Shown: piece by piece, positions 7,641 to 19,041 of the stretch | Layout of the letters: each line of letters starts with the position of its first letter | How positions within the stretch are numbered: the stretch's first letter is position 1 | Assembly: GCF_002163585.1 (NCBI RefSeq) | Contig: NZ_CP015579.1 | Coordinates: 1,302,001-1,366,000, forward strand | DNA from: Tatumella citrea | GTDB taxonomy: Bacteria > Pseudomonadota > Gammaproteobacteria > Enterobacterales > Enterobacteriaceae | Length of the DNA stretch: 64,000 bases | Direction: 5' to 3' | Position numbers and translations under genes: made by a program | The notes under the pieces: generated by a model | Told to the model about the DNA's origin: nothing | The model's database searches: none | What the model saw: only the letters and a program-made list of their open reading frames with translations

Positions 7641-10448
7641 ATGCAGAACAGTGCAATGAAACCCTGGCTGGATTCTTCCTGGCTGGCGGGCGCGAACCAG
7701 TCTTACATAGAACAGTTGTATGAGGACTACCTCACCAGCCCTGATTCTGTGGAACCTGTCTGGCGGGAACTGTTTGACCAGTTTCCGGCTAATGACCTTC
7801 GTCCGGAACAGTTTCATTCGACGACCCGTGAGTATTTCCGCAGACTGGCGAAAGATTCAACCCGCTATACTTCCTCTGTCACCGACCCGGCTGCCAATTC
7901 ACGGCAGGTAAAAGTATTGCAGTTAATCAATGCTTTCCGGTTTCGCGGACATCAGCAGGCTAATCTTGACCCGTTAGGGCTTTGGAAACAGGAGCCGGTC
8001 CCTGATCTGGACCCTGCATTTCACGAGTTGACCGCAGAAGATTTCGGCGAAACCTTTAATGTCGGTTCCTTTGCGATTGGCAAAGACACCATGAAGCTTG
8101 CCGATTTATATGAAGCGCTGAAACAAACCTACTGTGGTTCAATCGGTGCTGAATATATGCATATCAACAACACCGAAGAGAAACGCTGGATCCAGCAAAG
8201 AATTGAATCGGTTGTGGGGCATGCCAGCTTTACTCAGGCTGAGAAAAAAGGCTTTCTGAAAGAGCTGACCGCGGCCGAAGGTATGGAAAAATACCTTGGG
8301 GCAAAATTTCCCGGAGCTAAACGTTTCTCACTGGAAGGTGGTGACGCTTTAATTCCTATGCTGCGTGAAATGATTCGCCATGCAGGAAAACACGGCACCA
8401 AAGAAGTGGTACTGGGGATGGCACACCGTGGCCGTCTGAATGTACTGATTAATGTCCTCGGTAAGAAAACTCAGGATTTGTTCGATGAGTTTGCCGGGAA
8501 ACACAAAGAGCACCTGGGCACCGGTGACGTAAAATACCATATGGGCTTTTCATCAGACGTCGAAACTGAAGGCGGACTGGTGCATCTGGCTCTGGCTTTT
8601 AACCCGTCGCATCTGGAAATTGTCAGCCCTGTAGTGATGGGCTCTGTTCGTGCTCGTCTGGATCGCCTGGCACAGCCGTCAATTGACCAGGTTCTGCCTG
8701 TCACTATTCATGGTGATGCAGCAGTGACCGGCCAGGGGGTAGTTCAGGAAACTCTGAATATGTCTCAGGCGCGTGGTTATGAAGTCGGCGGGACTGTACG
8801 GATTGTTATCAACAATCAGGTGGGATTCACCACCTCTAACCCACACGATGCCCGTTCAACCCCGTATTGTACTGATATCGGGAAAATGGTGCTGGCACCG
8901 ATTTTCCATGTGAATGCGGATGATCCGGAAGCGGTGGCTTTTGTCACACGTCTGGCACTGGATTATCGCAATACCTTTAAACGTGACGTATTTATCGATC
9001 TGGTGTGTTATCGCCGCCATGGTCATAACGAAGCTGATGAGCCAAGTGCAACTCAGCCAGTCATGTATAAGAAAATCAAAAAACATCCAACGCCTCGCAA
9101 AATCTATGCCGATCGCCTGCAGGAAGAAGGGGTGATCAACGGTGAAGATGCGACAGAAATGGTGAACCTGTACCGCGATGCCCTTGACGCCGGAGAGTGT
9201 GTGGTGGAAGAGTGGCGTCCGATGAGTCTCAATACTTATACCTGGTCACCGTATCTTAACCACGAATGGGATGAAACCTATCCGGCGACCGTTGATAAAA
9301 AACGGCTGCAGGAACTGGCAAGACGAATCAGCCAGATTCCCGAAGGGATTGAAGCCCAGTCCAGGGTGTTGAAAATCTATCGTGATCGTCAGGAAATGGC
9401 GGAAGGCAGCAAACCGTTCGACTGGGGCGGGGCTGAGAACCTGGCCTATGCCACTCTGGTAGATGAAGGCGTGCCGATTCGTTTATCCGGTGAAGATACC
9501 GGACGCGGGACCTTCTTCCACCGTCATGCGGTTATTCATAACCAGATTAATGGTTCAACCTATACTCCGCTGCAACACATCCATAATGGCCAGGGTAAAT
9601 TTAAGGTCTGGGATTCGGTCCTGTCTGAAGAGGCGGTACTGGCATTTGAATATGGTTATGCCACTGCAGAACCGCGTACGCTGACTATCTGGGAAGCGCA
9701 GTTTGGTGATTTTGCCAACGGTGCACAGGTGGTGATTGACCAGTTCATCAGTTCAGGCGAACAGAAATGGGGCCGGATGTGTGGTCTTGTGATGTTGTTG
9801 CCACATGGCTATGAAGGTCAGGGGCCTGAGCACTCATCTGCCCGTCTTGAGCGCTATCTGCAACTCTGTGCTGAGCAGAATATGCAGGTTTGCGTACCTT
9901 CAACACCGGCTCAGGTCTATCACATGCTTCGTCGCCAGGCGCTGCGAGGTATGCGCCGTCCGTTGATTGTGATGTCGCCTAAATCTCTGCTGCGCCATCC
10001 GCTGGCAATATCCGGGTTGGATGAACTGGCAGAGGGCAGTTTTATGCCGGCGATTGGCGAGATTGATGAGCTGGATCCTAAAAATGTCCGTCGTGTGGTG
10101 ATGTGCGCCGGCAAGGTTTATTACGATTTACTTGAGCAGCGTCGTAAGAATGGTCAGCAGGATGTCGCCATTATTCGTATTGAGCAACTGTATCCGTTCC
10201 CGCATCAGGTTGTGCAGGAAATCCTGCAGGCGTATTCACATGTAACTGATTTTGTGTGGTGTCAGGAAGAGCCGCTGAATCAGGGCGCGTGGTATTCCTG
10301 TCAGCATAATTTCCGTGAAGTTGTACCGCAGGGAGCGTCATTGCGCTATGCAGGTCGTCCTGCATCAGCCTCGCCTGCTGTGGGTTATATGTCTGTTCAC
10401 CAGCAGCAGCAGCAAGATCTGGTTAATGATGCGCTGAACGTCGATTGA
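7641..10448 (+). CDS. sucA: 2-oxoglutarate dehydrogenase E1 component
   Basis: A 935-residue thiamine-diphosphate enzyme (E. coli 933) that decarboxylates 2-oxoglutarate and hands the succinyl group to the lipoyl arm of SucB. The N-terminus has the E2-binding segment LAGANQSYIEQLYEDY. The ThDP region includes GMAHRGRLNVL near residue 260 and HGDAAVTGQGVV near 355. The C-terminal transketolase-like half has EAQFGDFANGAQ and HGYEGQGPEHSSAR. It ends in the usual glutamine-rich SVHQQQQQDLVNDAL. An AGGGATCACC stretch precedes the ATG. It is co-transcribed with sucB. Confidence 0.98.
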   Translation: MQNSAMKPWLDSSWLAGANQSYIEQLYEDYLTSPDSVEPVWRELFDQFPANDLRPEQFHSTTREYFRRLAKDSTRYTSSVTDPAANSRQVKVLQLINAFRFRGHQQANLDPLGLWKQEPVPDLDPAFHELTAEDFGETFNVGSFAIGKDTMKLADLYEALKQTYCGSIGAEYMHINNTEEKRWIQQRIESVVGHASFTQAEKKGFLKELTAAEGMEKYLGAKFPGAKRFSLEGGDALIPMLREMIRHAGKHGTKEVVLGMAHRGRLNVLINVLGKKTQDLFDEFAGKHKEHLGTGDVKYHMGFSSDVETEGGLVHLALAFNPSHLEIVSPVVMGSVRARLDRLAQPSIDQVLPVTIHGDAAVTGQGVVQETLNMSQARGYEVGGTVRIVINNQVGFTTSNPHDARSTPYCTDIGKMVLAPIFHVNADDPEAVAFVTRLALDYRNTFKRDVFIDLVCYRRHGHNEADEPSATQPVMYKKIKKHPTPRKIYADRLQEEGVINGEDATEMVNLYRDALDAGECVVEEWRPMSLNTYTWSPYLNHEWDETYPATVDKKRLQELARRISQIPEGIEAQSRVLKIYRDRQEMAEGSKPFDWGGAENLAYATLVDEGVPIRLSGEDTGRGTFFHRHAVIHNQINGSTYTPLQHIHNGQGKFKVWDSVLSEEAVLAFEYGYATAEPRTLTIWEAQFGDFANGAQVVIDQFISSGEQKWGRMCGLVMLLPHGYEGQGPEHSSARLERYLQLCAEQNMQVCVPSTPAQVYHMLRRQALRGMRRPLIVMSPKSLLRHPLAISGLDELAEGSFMPAIGEIDELDPKNVRRVVMCAGKVYYDLLEQRRKNGQQDVAIIRIEQLYPFPHQVVQEILQAYSHVTDFVWCQEEPLNQGAWYSCQHNFREVVPQGASLRYAGRPASASPAVGYMSVHQQQQQDLVNDALNVD

Positions 10449-10463
10449 TTATAAGGAAAGACA

Positions 10464-11684
10464 ATGAGTAGCTTAGATATTCTCGTTCCCGATTTACCGG
10501 AATCTGTTGCCGATGCCACCGTGGCTACATGGCATAAAAAACCGGGCGATAGCGTCCAGCGCGATGAAGTGCTGGTAGAAATTGAAACCGACAAAGTTAT
10601 CCTTGAAGTGCCGGCTGTGGCTGACGGGGTACTGGAAGCGGTACTGGAAGATGAAGGTGCAACAGTGACTTCACGTCAGTTGCTCGGCCGTCTGAAAGAA
10701 GGCAACAGCAACGGTAAAGAATCTGCGGTGAAGACCGAGGCCACTGAATCGACTCCGGCACAACGCCAGACCGCGTCACTGGAAGAAGAGTCCAACGATA
10801 CTCTGAGTCCGGCTATTCGTCGGCTAATTGCCGAGCATTCTCTGGATGCTTCACAAATTAAAGGCAGCGGTGTAGGCGGTCGTCTGACCCGTGAAGATAT
10901 CGAGAAACATCTCGCAGGCCAGCAGAAACAGGACAAACCAGCCGCAGCCAGCGCAGCACCAGCTGCACAACCGGCTCTGGCGAATCGCAGCGAAAAACGT
11001 GTTCCAATGACGCGTTTACGTAAGCGTGTGGCAGAACGTCTGCTGGAAGCCAAAAACAGCACCGCCATGTTAACGACCTTCAATGAAATTAACATGCAGC
11101 CGATCATGAATCTCAGAAAACAATATGGTGAAGTTTTTGAGAAGCGCCATGGCGTGCGTCTGGGCTTTATGTCGTTCTATATCAAAGCAGTGGTTGAAGC
11201 ACTGAAACGTTATCCGGAAGTCAATGCTTCTATCGATGGCGATGATGTCGTTTACCATAACTACTTCGATGTCAGCATTGCGGTTTCTACTCCGCGTGGA
11301 CTGGTAACTCCGGTACTGCGTGACGTTGATGCATTAAGCATGGCCGAAATTGAGAAGAAAATTAAAGAGCTGGCGATTAAAGGTCGTGACGGCAAACTGA
11401 CTGTTGAAGAGCTGACCGGCGGTAACTTTACTATTACCAACGGCGGGGTGTTTGGATCGCTGATGTCTACGCCAATCATTAACCCGCCACAGAGCGCCAT
11501 CCTTGGGATGCATGCGATCAAAGATCGTCCAATGGCCGTTAATGGTCAGGTGGTGATCCTGCCAATGATGTATCTGGCACTTTCTTATGATCACCGTTTA
11601 ATCGACGGACGCGAGTCTGTGGGTTACCTGGTTGCCATTAAAGAGCTGCTGGAAGATCCGGCTCGCCTGCTGCTGGATGTCTGA
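10464..11684 (+). CDS. sucB: dihydrolipoyllysine succinyltransferase (E2)
   Basis: A 406-residue protein with the three E2 parts in order. The lipoyl domain is at about 3-77, with the lipoylated Lys in [13 protein letters not shown] peripheral E1/E3-binding domain is at about 112-150 ([30 protein letters not shown]). The catalytic acyltransferase domain runs from about 180 to 405 and ends with [11 protein letters not shown], which holds the active His and Asp. Ala/Pro-rich linkers separate them. It forms the 24-mer core of 2-oxoglutarate dehydrogenase. A TAAGGAAAG ribosome site lies upstream, 15 bp after sucA. Confidence 0.98.
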   Translation: MSSLDILVPDLPESVADATVATWHKKPGDSVQRDEVLVEIETDKVILEVPAVADGVLEAVLEDEGATVTSRQLLGRLKEGNSNGKESAVKTEATESTPAQRQTASLEEESNDTLSPAIRRLIAEHSLDASQIKGSGVGGRLTREDIEKHLAGQQKQDKPAAASAAPAAQPALANRSEKRVPMTRLRKRVAERLLEAKNSTAMLTTFNEINMQPIMNLRKQYGEVFEKRHGVRLGFMSFYIKAVVEALKRYPEVNASIDGDDVVYHNYFDVSIAVSTPRGLVTPVLRDVDALSMAEIEKKIKELAIKGRDGKLTVEELTGGNFTITNGGVFGSLMSTPIINPPQSAILGMHAIKDRPMAVNGQVVILPMMYLALSYDHRLIDGRESVGYLVAIKELLEDPARLLLDV

Positions 11685-11694
11685 TTTTTAGCCT

Positions 11695-11723
11695 GGCGCG
11701 TCTGTGACGCGCCTGTTTTTTTT
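11695..11723 (+). terminator. intrinsic terminator/attenuator between sucB and sucC
   Basis: A perfect 8-bp GC-rich stem (GGCGCGTC / GACGCGCC) with a 3-nt loop is followed two bases later by eight consecutive T. This is a textbook Rho-independent terminator, but it sits inside the suc operon, 11 bases after sucB and 28 bases before sucC. It implies partial termination or a processing point that lowers sucCD expression relative to sucAB. Confidence 0.8.
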
Positions 11724-11751
11724 CTTTTCAGAACTGAATGGACAGAACATC

Positions 11752-12918
11752 ATGAATCTACATGAATATCAGGCAAAACAACTGTTTGCCCGGTACGGTT
11801 TACCTGCTCCTGTTGGGTATGCCTGCACTACGCCACGTGAAGCCGAAGAAGCTGCTTCGAAAATCGGTGCCGGCCCATGGGTGGTAAAATGTCAGGTCCA
11901 TGCCGGTGGGCGTGGTAAAGCTGGCGGCGTTAAAGTCGTCAACAGCAAAGAAGATATCCGCGCATTTGCGGAGAGCTGGTTAGGTAAAAATCTGGTGACT
12001 TACCAGACTGATGCAGCAGGTCAGCCGGTTAATCAGATTCTGGTTGAAGCCGCCACTGATATTGATAAAGAGCTTTACCTGGGCGCAGTTGTCGATCGTA
12101 GCAGCCGTCGTATCGTATTTATGGCTTCTACCGAAGGTGGTGTTGAAATCGAAAAGGTTGCTGAAGAGACTCCGCACCTGATCCATAAAATGGCGATTGA
12201 CCCACTGACTGGCCCGATGCCTTATCAAGGTCGTGAACTGGCTTTCAAACTGGGCCTGCAGGGTAAACAAGTCAGCCAGTTTGCTAAGATCTATATGGGC
12301 CTGGCAACCCTGTTCCTGGAACGTGATCTGGCACTGGTTGAAATTAACCCTCTGGTTATCACCAAAACCGGCGATCTGATCTGCCTGGATGGCAAACTGA
12401 GCATCGACAGTAATGCGATGTTCCGTCAGCCGGAACTGCGTGAAATGCATGATCCAAGCCAGGAAGATGCCCGTGAAGCTCAGGCTGCACAATGGGAACT
12501 GAACTACGTGGCTCTGGAAGGCAACATTGGCTGTATGGTTAATGGTGCCGGACTGGCGATGGGTACCATGGATATCGTTAAACACCATGGCGGACAGCCA
12601 GCTAACTTCCTGGATGTTGGTGGCGGCGCGACGAAAGAGCGTGTGACCGAAGCCTTTAAAATTATTCTGTCTGACAGTGCCGTGAAAGCTGTATTTGTTA
12701 ACATTTTCGGCGGCATTGTACGTTGTGACCTGATTGCTGACGGTATCATCGGTGCTGTTGCCGAAGTGGGCGTGAATGTGCCTGTGGTGGTGCGTCTGGA
12801 AGGAAACAACGCAGAGCTGGGCGCGAAAAAACTGGCAGAAAGTGGTTTAAATATTATTGCAGCAACCAGTCTGACTGACGCGGCTCAACGCGTGGTTGCA
12901 GCAGCGGAGGGCAAATAA
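11752..12918 (+). CDS. sucC: succinyl-CoA synthetase beta subunit (ADP-forming)
   Basis: A 388-residue ATP-grasp protein with the same length as E. coli SucC. An in-frame ATG at 11704 exists, but it lies inside the terminator hairpin and adds a sequence alien to the family, so the start [16 protein letters not shown] at 11752 was chosen. The ATP-grasp fold covers roughly residues 1-240 ([15 protein letters not shown] near 46). The C-terminal CoA-ligase domain has the GGIVRCD loop near 325. With SucD it makes ATP from succinyl-CoA. The sucC stop shares one base with the sucD ATG. Confidence 0.97.
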   Translation: MNLHEYQAKQLFARYGLPAPVGYACTTPREAEEAASKIGAGPWVVKCQVHAGGRGKAGGVKVVNSKEDIRAFAESWLGKNLVTYQTDAAGQPVNQILVEAATDIDKELYLGAVVDRSSRRIVFMASTEGGVEIEKVAEETPHLIHKMAIDPLTGPMPYQGRELAFKLGLQGKQVSQFAKIYMGLATLFLERDLALVEINPLVITKTGDLICLDGKLSIDSNAMFRQPELREMHDPSQEDAREAQAAQWELNYVALEGNIGCMVNGAGLAMGTMDIVKHHGGQPANFLDVGGGATKERVTEAFKIILSDSAVKAVFVNIFGGIVRCDLIADGIIGAVAEVGVNVPVVVRLEGNNAELGAKKLAESGLNIIAATSLTDAAQRVVAAAEGK

Positions 12919-13793
12919 TGTCAATTCTGATCGATAAAAATACCAAAGTTATTTGTCAGGGCTTCACTGGCGGGCAGGGGACTTTCCACTCTGAACAGGC
13001 GATTGCCTATGGAACTCAGATGGTTGGCGGTGTTACGCCAGGCAAAGGCGGAACCACTCACCTTGGACTGCCGGTATTTAATACTGTACGTGAAGCTGTA
13101 GAGCAGACCGGTGCTACTGCGTCAGTTATCTATGTGCCTGCGCCTTTCTGTAAAGACAGTATCCTTGAAGCTATTGATGCTGGTATTAAACTGATCATCA
13201 CGATTACTGAAGGTATCCCAACTCTGGATATGCTGACAGTAAAAGTGAAGCTGGATGAAGCCGGTGTGCGGATGATCGGTCCAAACTGCCCGGGAGTTAT
13301 CACTCCGGGTGAATGTAAAATTGGTATTATGCCAGGCCATATCCATCTGCCAGGCCGCGTAGGTATCGTTTCCCGTTCAGGGACTCTGACCTATGAAGCA
13401 GTTAAGCAAACCACAGATATTGGCTATGGCCAGTCTACCTGTGTAGGTATCGGTGGTGACCCGATTCCTGGTTCAAACTTTATCGACATCCTGAAAATGT
13501 TTGAACAGGACCCACAGACTGAAGCTATCGTCATGATTGGTGAAATCGGCGGAAGTGCTGAGGAAGAAGCGGCTGCCTATATTAAAGAACATGTTACCAA
13601 GCCTGTTGTCAGCTATATCGCTGGTGTCACTGCACCAAAAGGCAAACGTATGGGCCATGCAGGCGCCATCATTGCTGGTGGTAAAGGGACAGCAGATGAG
13701 AAGTTTGCTGCGCTGGAAGCCGCAGGCGTAAAAACTGTTCATAGCCTGGCAGACATTGGCGATGCAGTGAAAGCAGTTTTACCTGCCCGTTAA
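12918..13793 (+). CDS. sucD: succinyl-CoA synthetase alpha subunit
   Basis: A 291-residue protein (E. coli 289). The N-terminal CoA-binding Rossmann domain has [12 protein letters not shown] near residue 15. [10 protein letters not shown] near 152 contacts the active site. [10 protein letters not shown] near 240 holds the phosphohistidine that relays phosphate from succinyl phosphate to ADP. It works as an alpha2beta2 tetramer with SucC. Start and stop of sucC overlap by one base (TAATG), so the subunits are probably made in equal amounts. It is the last gene of the operon and is followed by a strong terminator. Confidence 0.98.
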   Translation: MSILIDKNTKVICQGFTGGQGTFHSEQAIAYGTQMVGGVTPGKGGTTHLGLPVFNTVREAVEQTGATASVIYVPAPFCKDSILEAIDAGIKLIITITEGIPTLDMLTVKVKLDEAGVRMIGPNCPGVITPGECKIGIMPGHIHLPGRVGIVSRSGTLTYEAVKQTTDIGYGQSTCVGIGGDPIPGSNFIDILKMFEQDPQTEAIVMIGEIGGSAEEEAAAYIKEHVTKPVVSYIAGVTAPKGKRMGHAGAIIAGGKGTADEKFAALEAAGVKTVHSLADIGDAVKAVLPAR

Positions 13794-13810
13794 TTAGTTG
13801 AGTTATCAGA

Positions 13811-13840
13811 AAACCACCGGCTGGACCGGTGGTTTTTTTT
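13811..13840 (+). terminator. Rho-independent terminator of the sdh-suc operon
   Basis: A perfect 10-bp stem (AAACCACCGG / CCGGTGGTTT) with a 5-nt loop ends in a continuous T run, 18 bases after the sucD stop. In E. coli the 3' UTR of this operon yields the Hfq-bound sRNA SdhX; the hairpin plus U-tail here has the right shape for that, but no sRNA sequence was recognised. Confidence 0.9.
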
Positions 13841-14512
13841 GCCTGCAGAAACTCCGGGCGGGTTGTCTTACGATAAAGATTAACCGGTTGTAATAACAGC
13901 GTAAAAGATTGTTCCTCTGCGAATCCGGATATATTTTGTTGTTGAAATATCATTAAACTGTAAATGAAATATATCTAAATTAATCACAATCCGTTAAGCT
14001 GTTTTTGTAGTCCATAAAACAGGGGTATTAAAGCCACACCCTTTATTTCTCAATGGAACTGAATGGTTCTCTGTTACGCTTCTTTTACACTGCTCTCTGA
14101 TTTTTGATTGTTTTACAGAGTACGTTTTCACCTAACAAACTTTTTATCGACAAATAACGACTTAGATCAATAAACCATGTTTTATATCTGTTTTTCCACT
14201 GGCTATAAATAAGCATTTTGGATTAAATTGTCTTACGTCAATTTGGTTTTTTTCTTTAGATTATTCCCTTAATTACTGTTTGATAAAAATCAATTATTTA
14301 CGCCTGAAGAACTGCTGAGGATCCCCAAAGGAGGTCAGGTATCACCTGCCAACCCGCGGATATCCGAGGCTGACGCTGAAAAAAGGTTAATTAGCTGCCG
14401 AAGTAACGGACTCACAGTTAACCGCTAAAAGTAACGACTTATTCTCTGAAGACCGGAAGCAACAATATGTTATCTGAAGAGAATTATTTATTAAAAAGAG
14501 CAAGGAGTCAGG
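13841..14512 (+). other. long cydA upstream control region
   Basis: A 672-bp region without a gene, markedly AT-rich between about 13930 and 14310. A perfect FNR box lies at 14280-14293. TTAA-rich stretches that could bind ArcA occur around 13975-14000 and 14150-14260 but are too degenerate to place. The cydAB promoter in E. coli is repressed by FNR and activated by ArcA in low oxygen, and the architecture here fits that. Confidence 0.6.
14280..14293. promoter_or_regulatory. FNR box upstream of cydA
   Basis: The site reads TTGAT-AAAA-ATCAA, a perfect match to the FNR consensus TTGAT-N4-ATCAA. It lies 220 bp upstream of the cydA start in the long AT-rich control region. In E. coli FNR represses cydAB when oxygen is absent, so this site most likely does the same. 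Confidence 0.85.
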
Positions 14513-16081
14513 ATGTTTGATATCGTCGAACTGTCTCGCCTACAGTTTGCCTTGACTGCAATGTACCACTTTCTGTTTGTGCCACTGACGCTCGGTATGG
14601 CGTTCTTACTGGCTATCATGGAAACAGTATATGTATTGAGCGGCAAACAAATTTATAAAGATATGACCAAATTCTGGGGCAAGCTGTTTGGTATAAATTT
14701 TGCCCTCGGTGTTGCTACCGGACTGACTATGGAATTTCAGTTCGGGACTAACTGGTCTTATTATTCCCATTATGTCGGAGATATCTTTGGTGCGCCGCTG
14801 GCCATTGAAGGTTTGATGGCTTTCTTCCTCGAATCTACGTTTGTGGGTTTATTCTTTTTCGGCTGGGACCGTCTGGGTAAAGTCCAACATTTGTCTGTCA
14901 CCTGGCTGGTGGCGTTGGGTTCAAATATGTCTGCACTGTGGATTCTGGTGGCTAACGGATGGATGCAGAATCCGGTCGCTTCAGAATTTAACTTTGAAAC
15001 CATGCGTATGGAAATGGTGAGTTTTTCAGAGTTAGTGCTGAACCCGGTTGCCCAGGTTAAATTTGTCCACACTGTTGCCGCAGGCTACACCACTGGTGCG
15101 ATGTTTATCCTTGGGATCAGTGCTTACTATCTGTTGAAAGGTCGCGATACTGCTTTTGCCAAACGTTCATTTGCTATCGCAGCAAGTTTTGGCATGGCCG
15201 CAGTGTTATCAGTAATTATCCTTGGTGATGAGTCAGGTTATGAAATTGGCGATGTGCAGAAAACCAAGCTGGCTGCCATCGAAGCCGAATGGGAAACTCA
15301 GCCCGCACCGGCCTCTTTCACCCTGTTTGGTATTCCTGACCAGAAGACAGAGAAGAATAATTACTCCATCCAGATACCTTATCTGCTCGGGTTGATTGCC
15401 ACGCGGTCTGTCGATACTCCGGTGACGGGGCTGAAAGAATTGCTGGCACAACATGAAGTCAGAATCCGTAATGGTATGAAAGCCTATGCTTTACTGAATG
15501 AACTGCGGAATGGCAGCCAGGATCCGGCTGTGCGTGCTGAGTTTAATCAGACCAAAAAAGATCTGGGTTACGGATTATTACTGAAACGCTACACCCCGAA
15601 TGTAACCGATGCTACTGAGGCCGATATTGCTAAGGCGACCAAAGATTCTATTCCACAGGTCGCCCCACTTTATTTTGCCTTCCGCATTATGGTGCTGTGT
15701 GGTGTGTTGTTGCTGGCCGTTATTGCATTTTCATTCTGGAGTGTATTACGCAACCGTATTGGTAAAAGCCGCTGGTTACTTAAAGCTGCATTGTACGGTA
15801 TTCCGTTACCGTGGATTGCTGTGGAGTCTGGCTGGTTTGTGGCCGAATATGGTCGTCAGCCGTGGGCTATCGGTGAAGTATTACCTACTGCAGTAGCAAA
15901 TTCGTCGTTAACCGCAGGAGACTTATTGTTCTCAATGGGGCTGATTTGTGGACTGTATACCCTGTTCCTGGTGGCGGAAATGTACCTGATGTTCAAATTT
16001 GCACGACTGGGTCCAAGCAGTCTGAAAACCGGCCGTTATCATCACGAAAAATTGTCAGCAACTACACAGCCGGCACGATAA
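14513..16081 (+). CDS. cydA: cytochrome bd-I ubiquinol oxidase subunit I
   Basis: A 522-residue multi-helix membrane protein, equal in length to E. coli CydA. It binds hemes b558, b595 and d and oxidises ubiquinol while reducing oxygen with high affinity. His19, the heme ligand in [12 protein letters not shown], is in place, and the [19 protein letters not shown] block is intact. A long periplasmic Q-loop (about 250-380, rich in charged residues) is present, as in the proteobacterial long-Q-loop class. The GRQPW motif near 448 is also present. An AAGGAG site precedes the ATG. It is the first gene of cydABX-ybgE. Confidence 0.98.
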   Translation: MFDIVELSRLQFALTAMYHFLFVPLTLGMAFLLAIMETVYVLSGKQIYKDMTKFWGKLFGINFALGVATGLTMEFQFGTNWSYYSHYVGDIFGAPLAIEGLMAFFLESTFVGLFFFGWDRLGKVQHLSVTWLVALGSNMSALWILVANGWMQNPVASEFNFETMRMEMVSFSELVLNPVAQVKFVHTVAAGYTTGAMFILGISAYYLLKGRDTAFAKRSFAIAASFGMAAVLSVIILGDESGYEIGDVQKTKLAAIEAEWETQPAPASFTLFGIPDQKTEKNNYSIQIPYLLGLIATRSVDTPVTGLKELLAQHEVRIRNGMKAYALLNELRNGSQDPAVRAEFNQTKKDLGYGLLLKRYTPNVTDATEADIAKATKDSIPQVAPLYFAFRIMVLCGVLLLAVIAFSFWSVLRNRIGKSRWLLKAALYGIPLPWIAVESGWFVAEYGRQPWAIGEVLPTAVANSSLTAGDLLFSMGLICGLYTLFLVAEMYLMFKFARLGPSSLKTGRYHHEKLSATTQPAR

Positions 16082-16096
16082 CTCAGGAGAGCTCAC

Positions 16097-17236
16097 ATGT
16101 TTGATTATGAAGTATTGCGCTTTGTCTGGTGGCTGCTGGTCGGTGTGCTGTTAATCGGTTTTGCCGTCACAGATGGTTTTGATATGGGAGTGGGGATGCT
16201 AAGTCGCATTATCGGGCGAACAGATACTGAACGCCGGATAATGATCAACAGTATTGCCCCGCACTGGGACGGTAACCAGGTTTGGCTGATTACGGCGGGC
16301 GGCGCATTATTTGCTGCCTGGCCAACAGTTTATGCAGCGGCATTCTCCGGATTTTACGTTGCGATGATTCTGGTACTGGCATCACTGTTCTTTCGGCCGA
16401 TTGGTTTCGATTACCGTTCAAAACTGGCGGATAGCCGCTGGAGAGGGATGTGGGACTGGGGAATCTTTATTGGTAGCTTTGTTCCGCCGCTGGTGATTGG
16501 TGTCGCGTTTGGCAACCTGTTGCAGGGCGTACCCTTCCATATGGATGAATACCTGCGGCTGTTCTATACCGGCAATTTCTTTATGTTGCTTAATCCGTTT
16601 GCGCTGCTGGCCGGGATCGTGAGCCTGATGATGATTCTGACCCAGGGGGCTGCATATTTACAGATGCGTACCACCGGTGAAGTCTACCTGCGTAGTCGTA
16701 GTATGACGCAGATTACTACACTGATTATGCTGGTCAGTTTTGTGCTTGCCGGCATCTGGGTAGCCTATGGTATCGATGGCTATGTGGTCAAAAGTGTTAT
16801 TGACCATCATGCGGCGTCTAACCCTGTAGGTAAAGATGTGGTCAGAGAAACCGGCGCATGGATGGCTAATTTCAAAGCATCACCAGTATTGTGGGTCTTC
16901 CCGGTGTTGGGAGTGGTATTACCCTTACTGACAGTGCTGTGCTCACGGGTGAATAAAGGTGCATGGGCTTTCGTTTTCTCATCTCTGACGATTGCCTGCG
17001 TCATTATGACAGCCGGTGTAGCGATGTTCCCGTTCATTATGCCTTCAGACACTAATCCGGGAATGAGCCTGACCATGTGGGATGCAACGTCCAGTTTGCG
17101 GACCCTGACCACCATGACATTTGCGGCGATTATCTTTGTCCCGCTGATACTGGCTTACACCGCATGGTGTTATTACAAAATGTACGGCCGTATCACTAAA
17201 GATGATATCGAACGTAACAGCCATTCACTGTATTAA
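16097..17236 (+). CDS. cydB: cytochrome bd-I ubiquinol oxidase subunit II
   Basis: A 379-residue integral membrane subunit (E. coli 379). The N-terminus contains FVWWLLVGVLLIGFAVTDG followed by FDMGVGML, the family signature. HWDGNQVWLITAGGA near residue 57 and FRPIGFDYRSK near 99 are also typical. It has about eight to nine helices and forms the heterodimer with CydA. CAGGAGAG lies 8 nt upstream of the ATG and only 15 bp separate it from cydA. Confidence 0.98.
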   Translation: MFDYEVLRFVWWLLVGVLLIGFAVTDGFDMGVGMLSRIIGRTDTERRIMINSIAPHWDGNQVWLITAGGALFAAWPTVYAAAFSGFYVAMILVLASLFFRPIGFDYRSKLADSRWRGMWDWGIFIGSFVPPLVIGVAFGNLLQGVPFHMDEYLRLFYTGNFFMLLNPFALLAGIVSLMMILTQGAAYLQMRTTGEVYLRSRSMTQITTLIMLVSFVLAGIWVAYGIDGYVVKSVIDHHAASNPVGKDVVRETGAWMANFKASPVLWVFPVLGVVLPLLTVLCSRVNKGAWAFVFSSLTIACVIMTAGVAMFPFIMPSDTNPGMSLTMWDATSSLRTLTTMTFAAIIFVPLILAYTAWCYYKMYGRITKDDIERNSHSLY

Positions 17237-17250
17237 AAGAGAGGTCAACG

Positions 17251-17361
17251 ATGTGGTATTTTGCCTGGATACTTGGCACGCTTCTGGCTTGTTCTTTTGG
17301 CGTCATGACTGCGCTGGCACTTGAAAATGTCAGCAAAGGCCATGAAGACGAGCAATCCTGA
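17251..17361 (+). CDS. cydX: cytochrome bd-I oxidase small subunit CydX
   Basis: A 36-residue single-helix protein beginning MWYFAWILGTLLACSFGV, nearly identical to E. coli CydX (YbgT) over the membrane helix. CydX is a structural subunit that stabilises the hemes of cytochrome bd. An AGAGAGG ribosome site lies 7 nt upstream. The stop codon overlaps the ybgE start as TGATG. The charged tail (HEDEQS) differs from E. coli, as is usual for this family. Confidence 0.95.
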   Translation: MWYFAWILGTLLACSFGVMTALALENVSKGHEDEQS

Positions 17362-17657
17362 TGCAGGAAATGGCAGGCAGGTTATATAACCTGACAGATA
17401 AGGCCCTTTTGCGGGGCCTTTCACTCTGCGCAGCTTTGCTGATTGCCGGGTGTGTTCTCTGGGATCCTTCACGAATTTCCCTGGCCCCCGGAGTCCACAA
17501 TACGCTGTGGGGCTTAGTACTAATTTGGGCAGTATGCAGTGGGGTGATTCATGGTTCAGGTTTTGTGATTCACACCACACTGTGGAAAGTGGTGTTTAAT
17601 CCGCTGATCGCCTGGCTTATCCTGCTGGCTGCAGTGCTGCGTTATTTTGTTTTCTGA
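17361..17657 (+). CDS. ybgE: cyd operon protein YbgE
   Basis: A 98-residue membrane protein with three hydrophobic segments (about 17-33, 44-66, 76-97), the same length class as E. coli YbgE (97). The motif HGSGF near the middle of the protein is conserved in the family. It is always encoded after cydX; its role is unknown, though association with cytochrome bd assembly is assumed. The start overlaps the cydX stop. The first half has low similarity to E. coli, so identification rests on position, length and topology. Confidence 0.88.
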   Translation: MQEMAGRLYNLTDKALLRGLSLCAALLIAGCVLWDPSRISLAPGVHNTLWGLVLIWAVCSGVIHGSGFVIHTTLWKVVFNPLIAWLILLAAVLRYFVF

Positions 17658-17706
17658 CCCCCGGGCGGTCCTGCCGGCTCAGTTATAAGAGTAATAAGAT
17701 ATTTCA

Positions 17707-17733
17707 CCCCGCATGATTTAGTGCGGGGTTTTT
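17707..17733 (+). terminator. terminator of cydABX-ybgE
   Basis: A 7-bp stem CCCCGCA / TGCGGGG with an 8-nt loop is followed by TTTTTG, about 50 bases downstream of the ybgE stop. Confidence 0.8.
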
Positions 17734-17939
17734 GTTTGTCTCCGCACAACTCTCCATGGTTTCCATCTGTTTACTAAACCACTAAGTAAAAAATCTTAAG
17801 GTTTTGTCAGATTCATGCAACTGTCGTTGCTGTAGTGTGTCAGCCGAAATAATTATTTTCTCTGGTCAGGATTGTCCCATTCCAAACCCCATTTCACTTG
17901 CGTATAGTATGCTGGTTTAAATTAATGCCAGGATGTAGG

Positions 17940-19027
<1,088 letters not shown>

Positions 19028-19041
19028 GCAGAGGTTGACTC

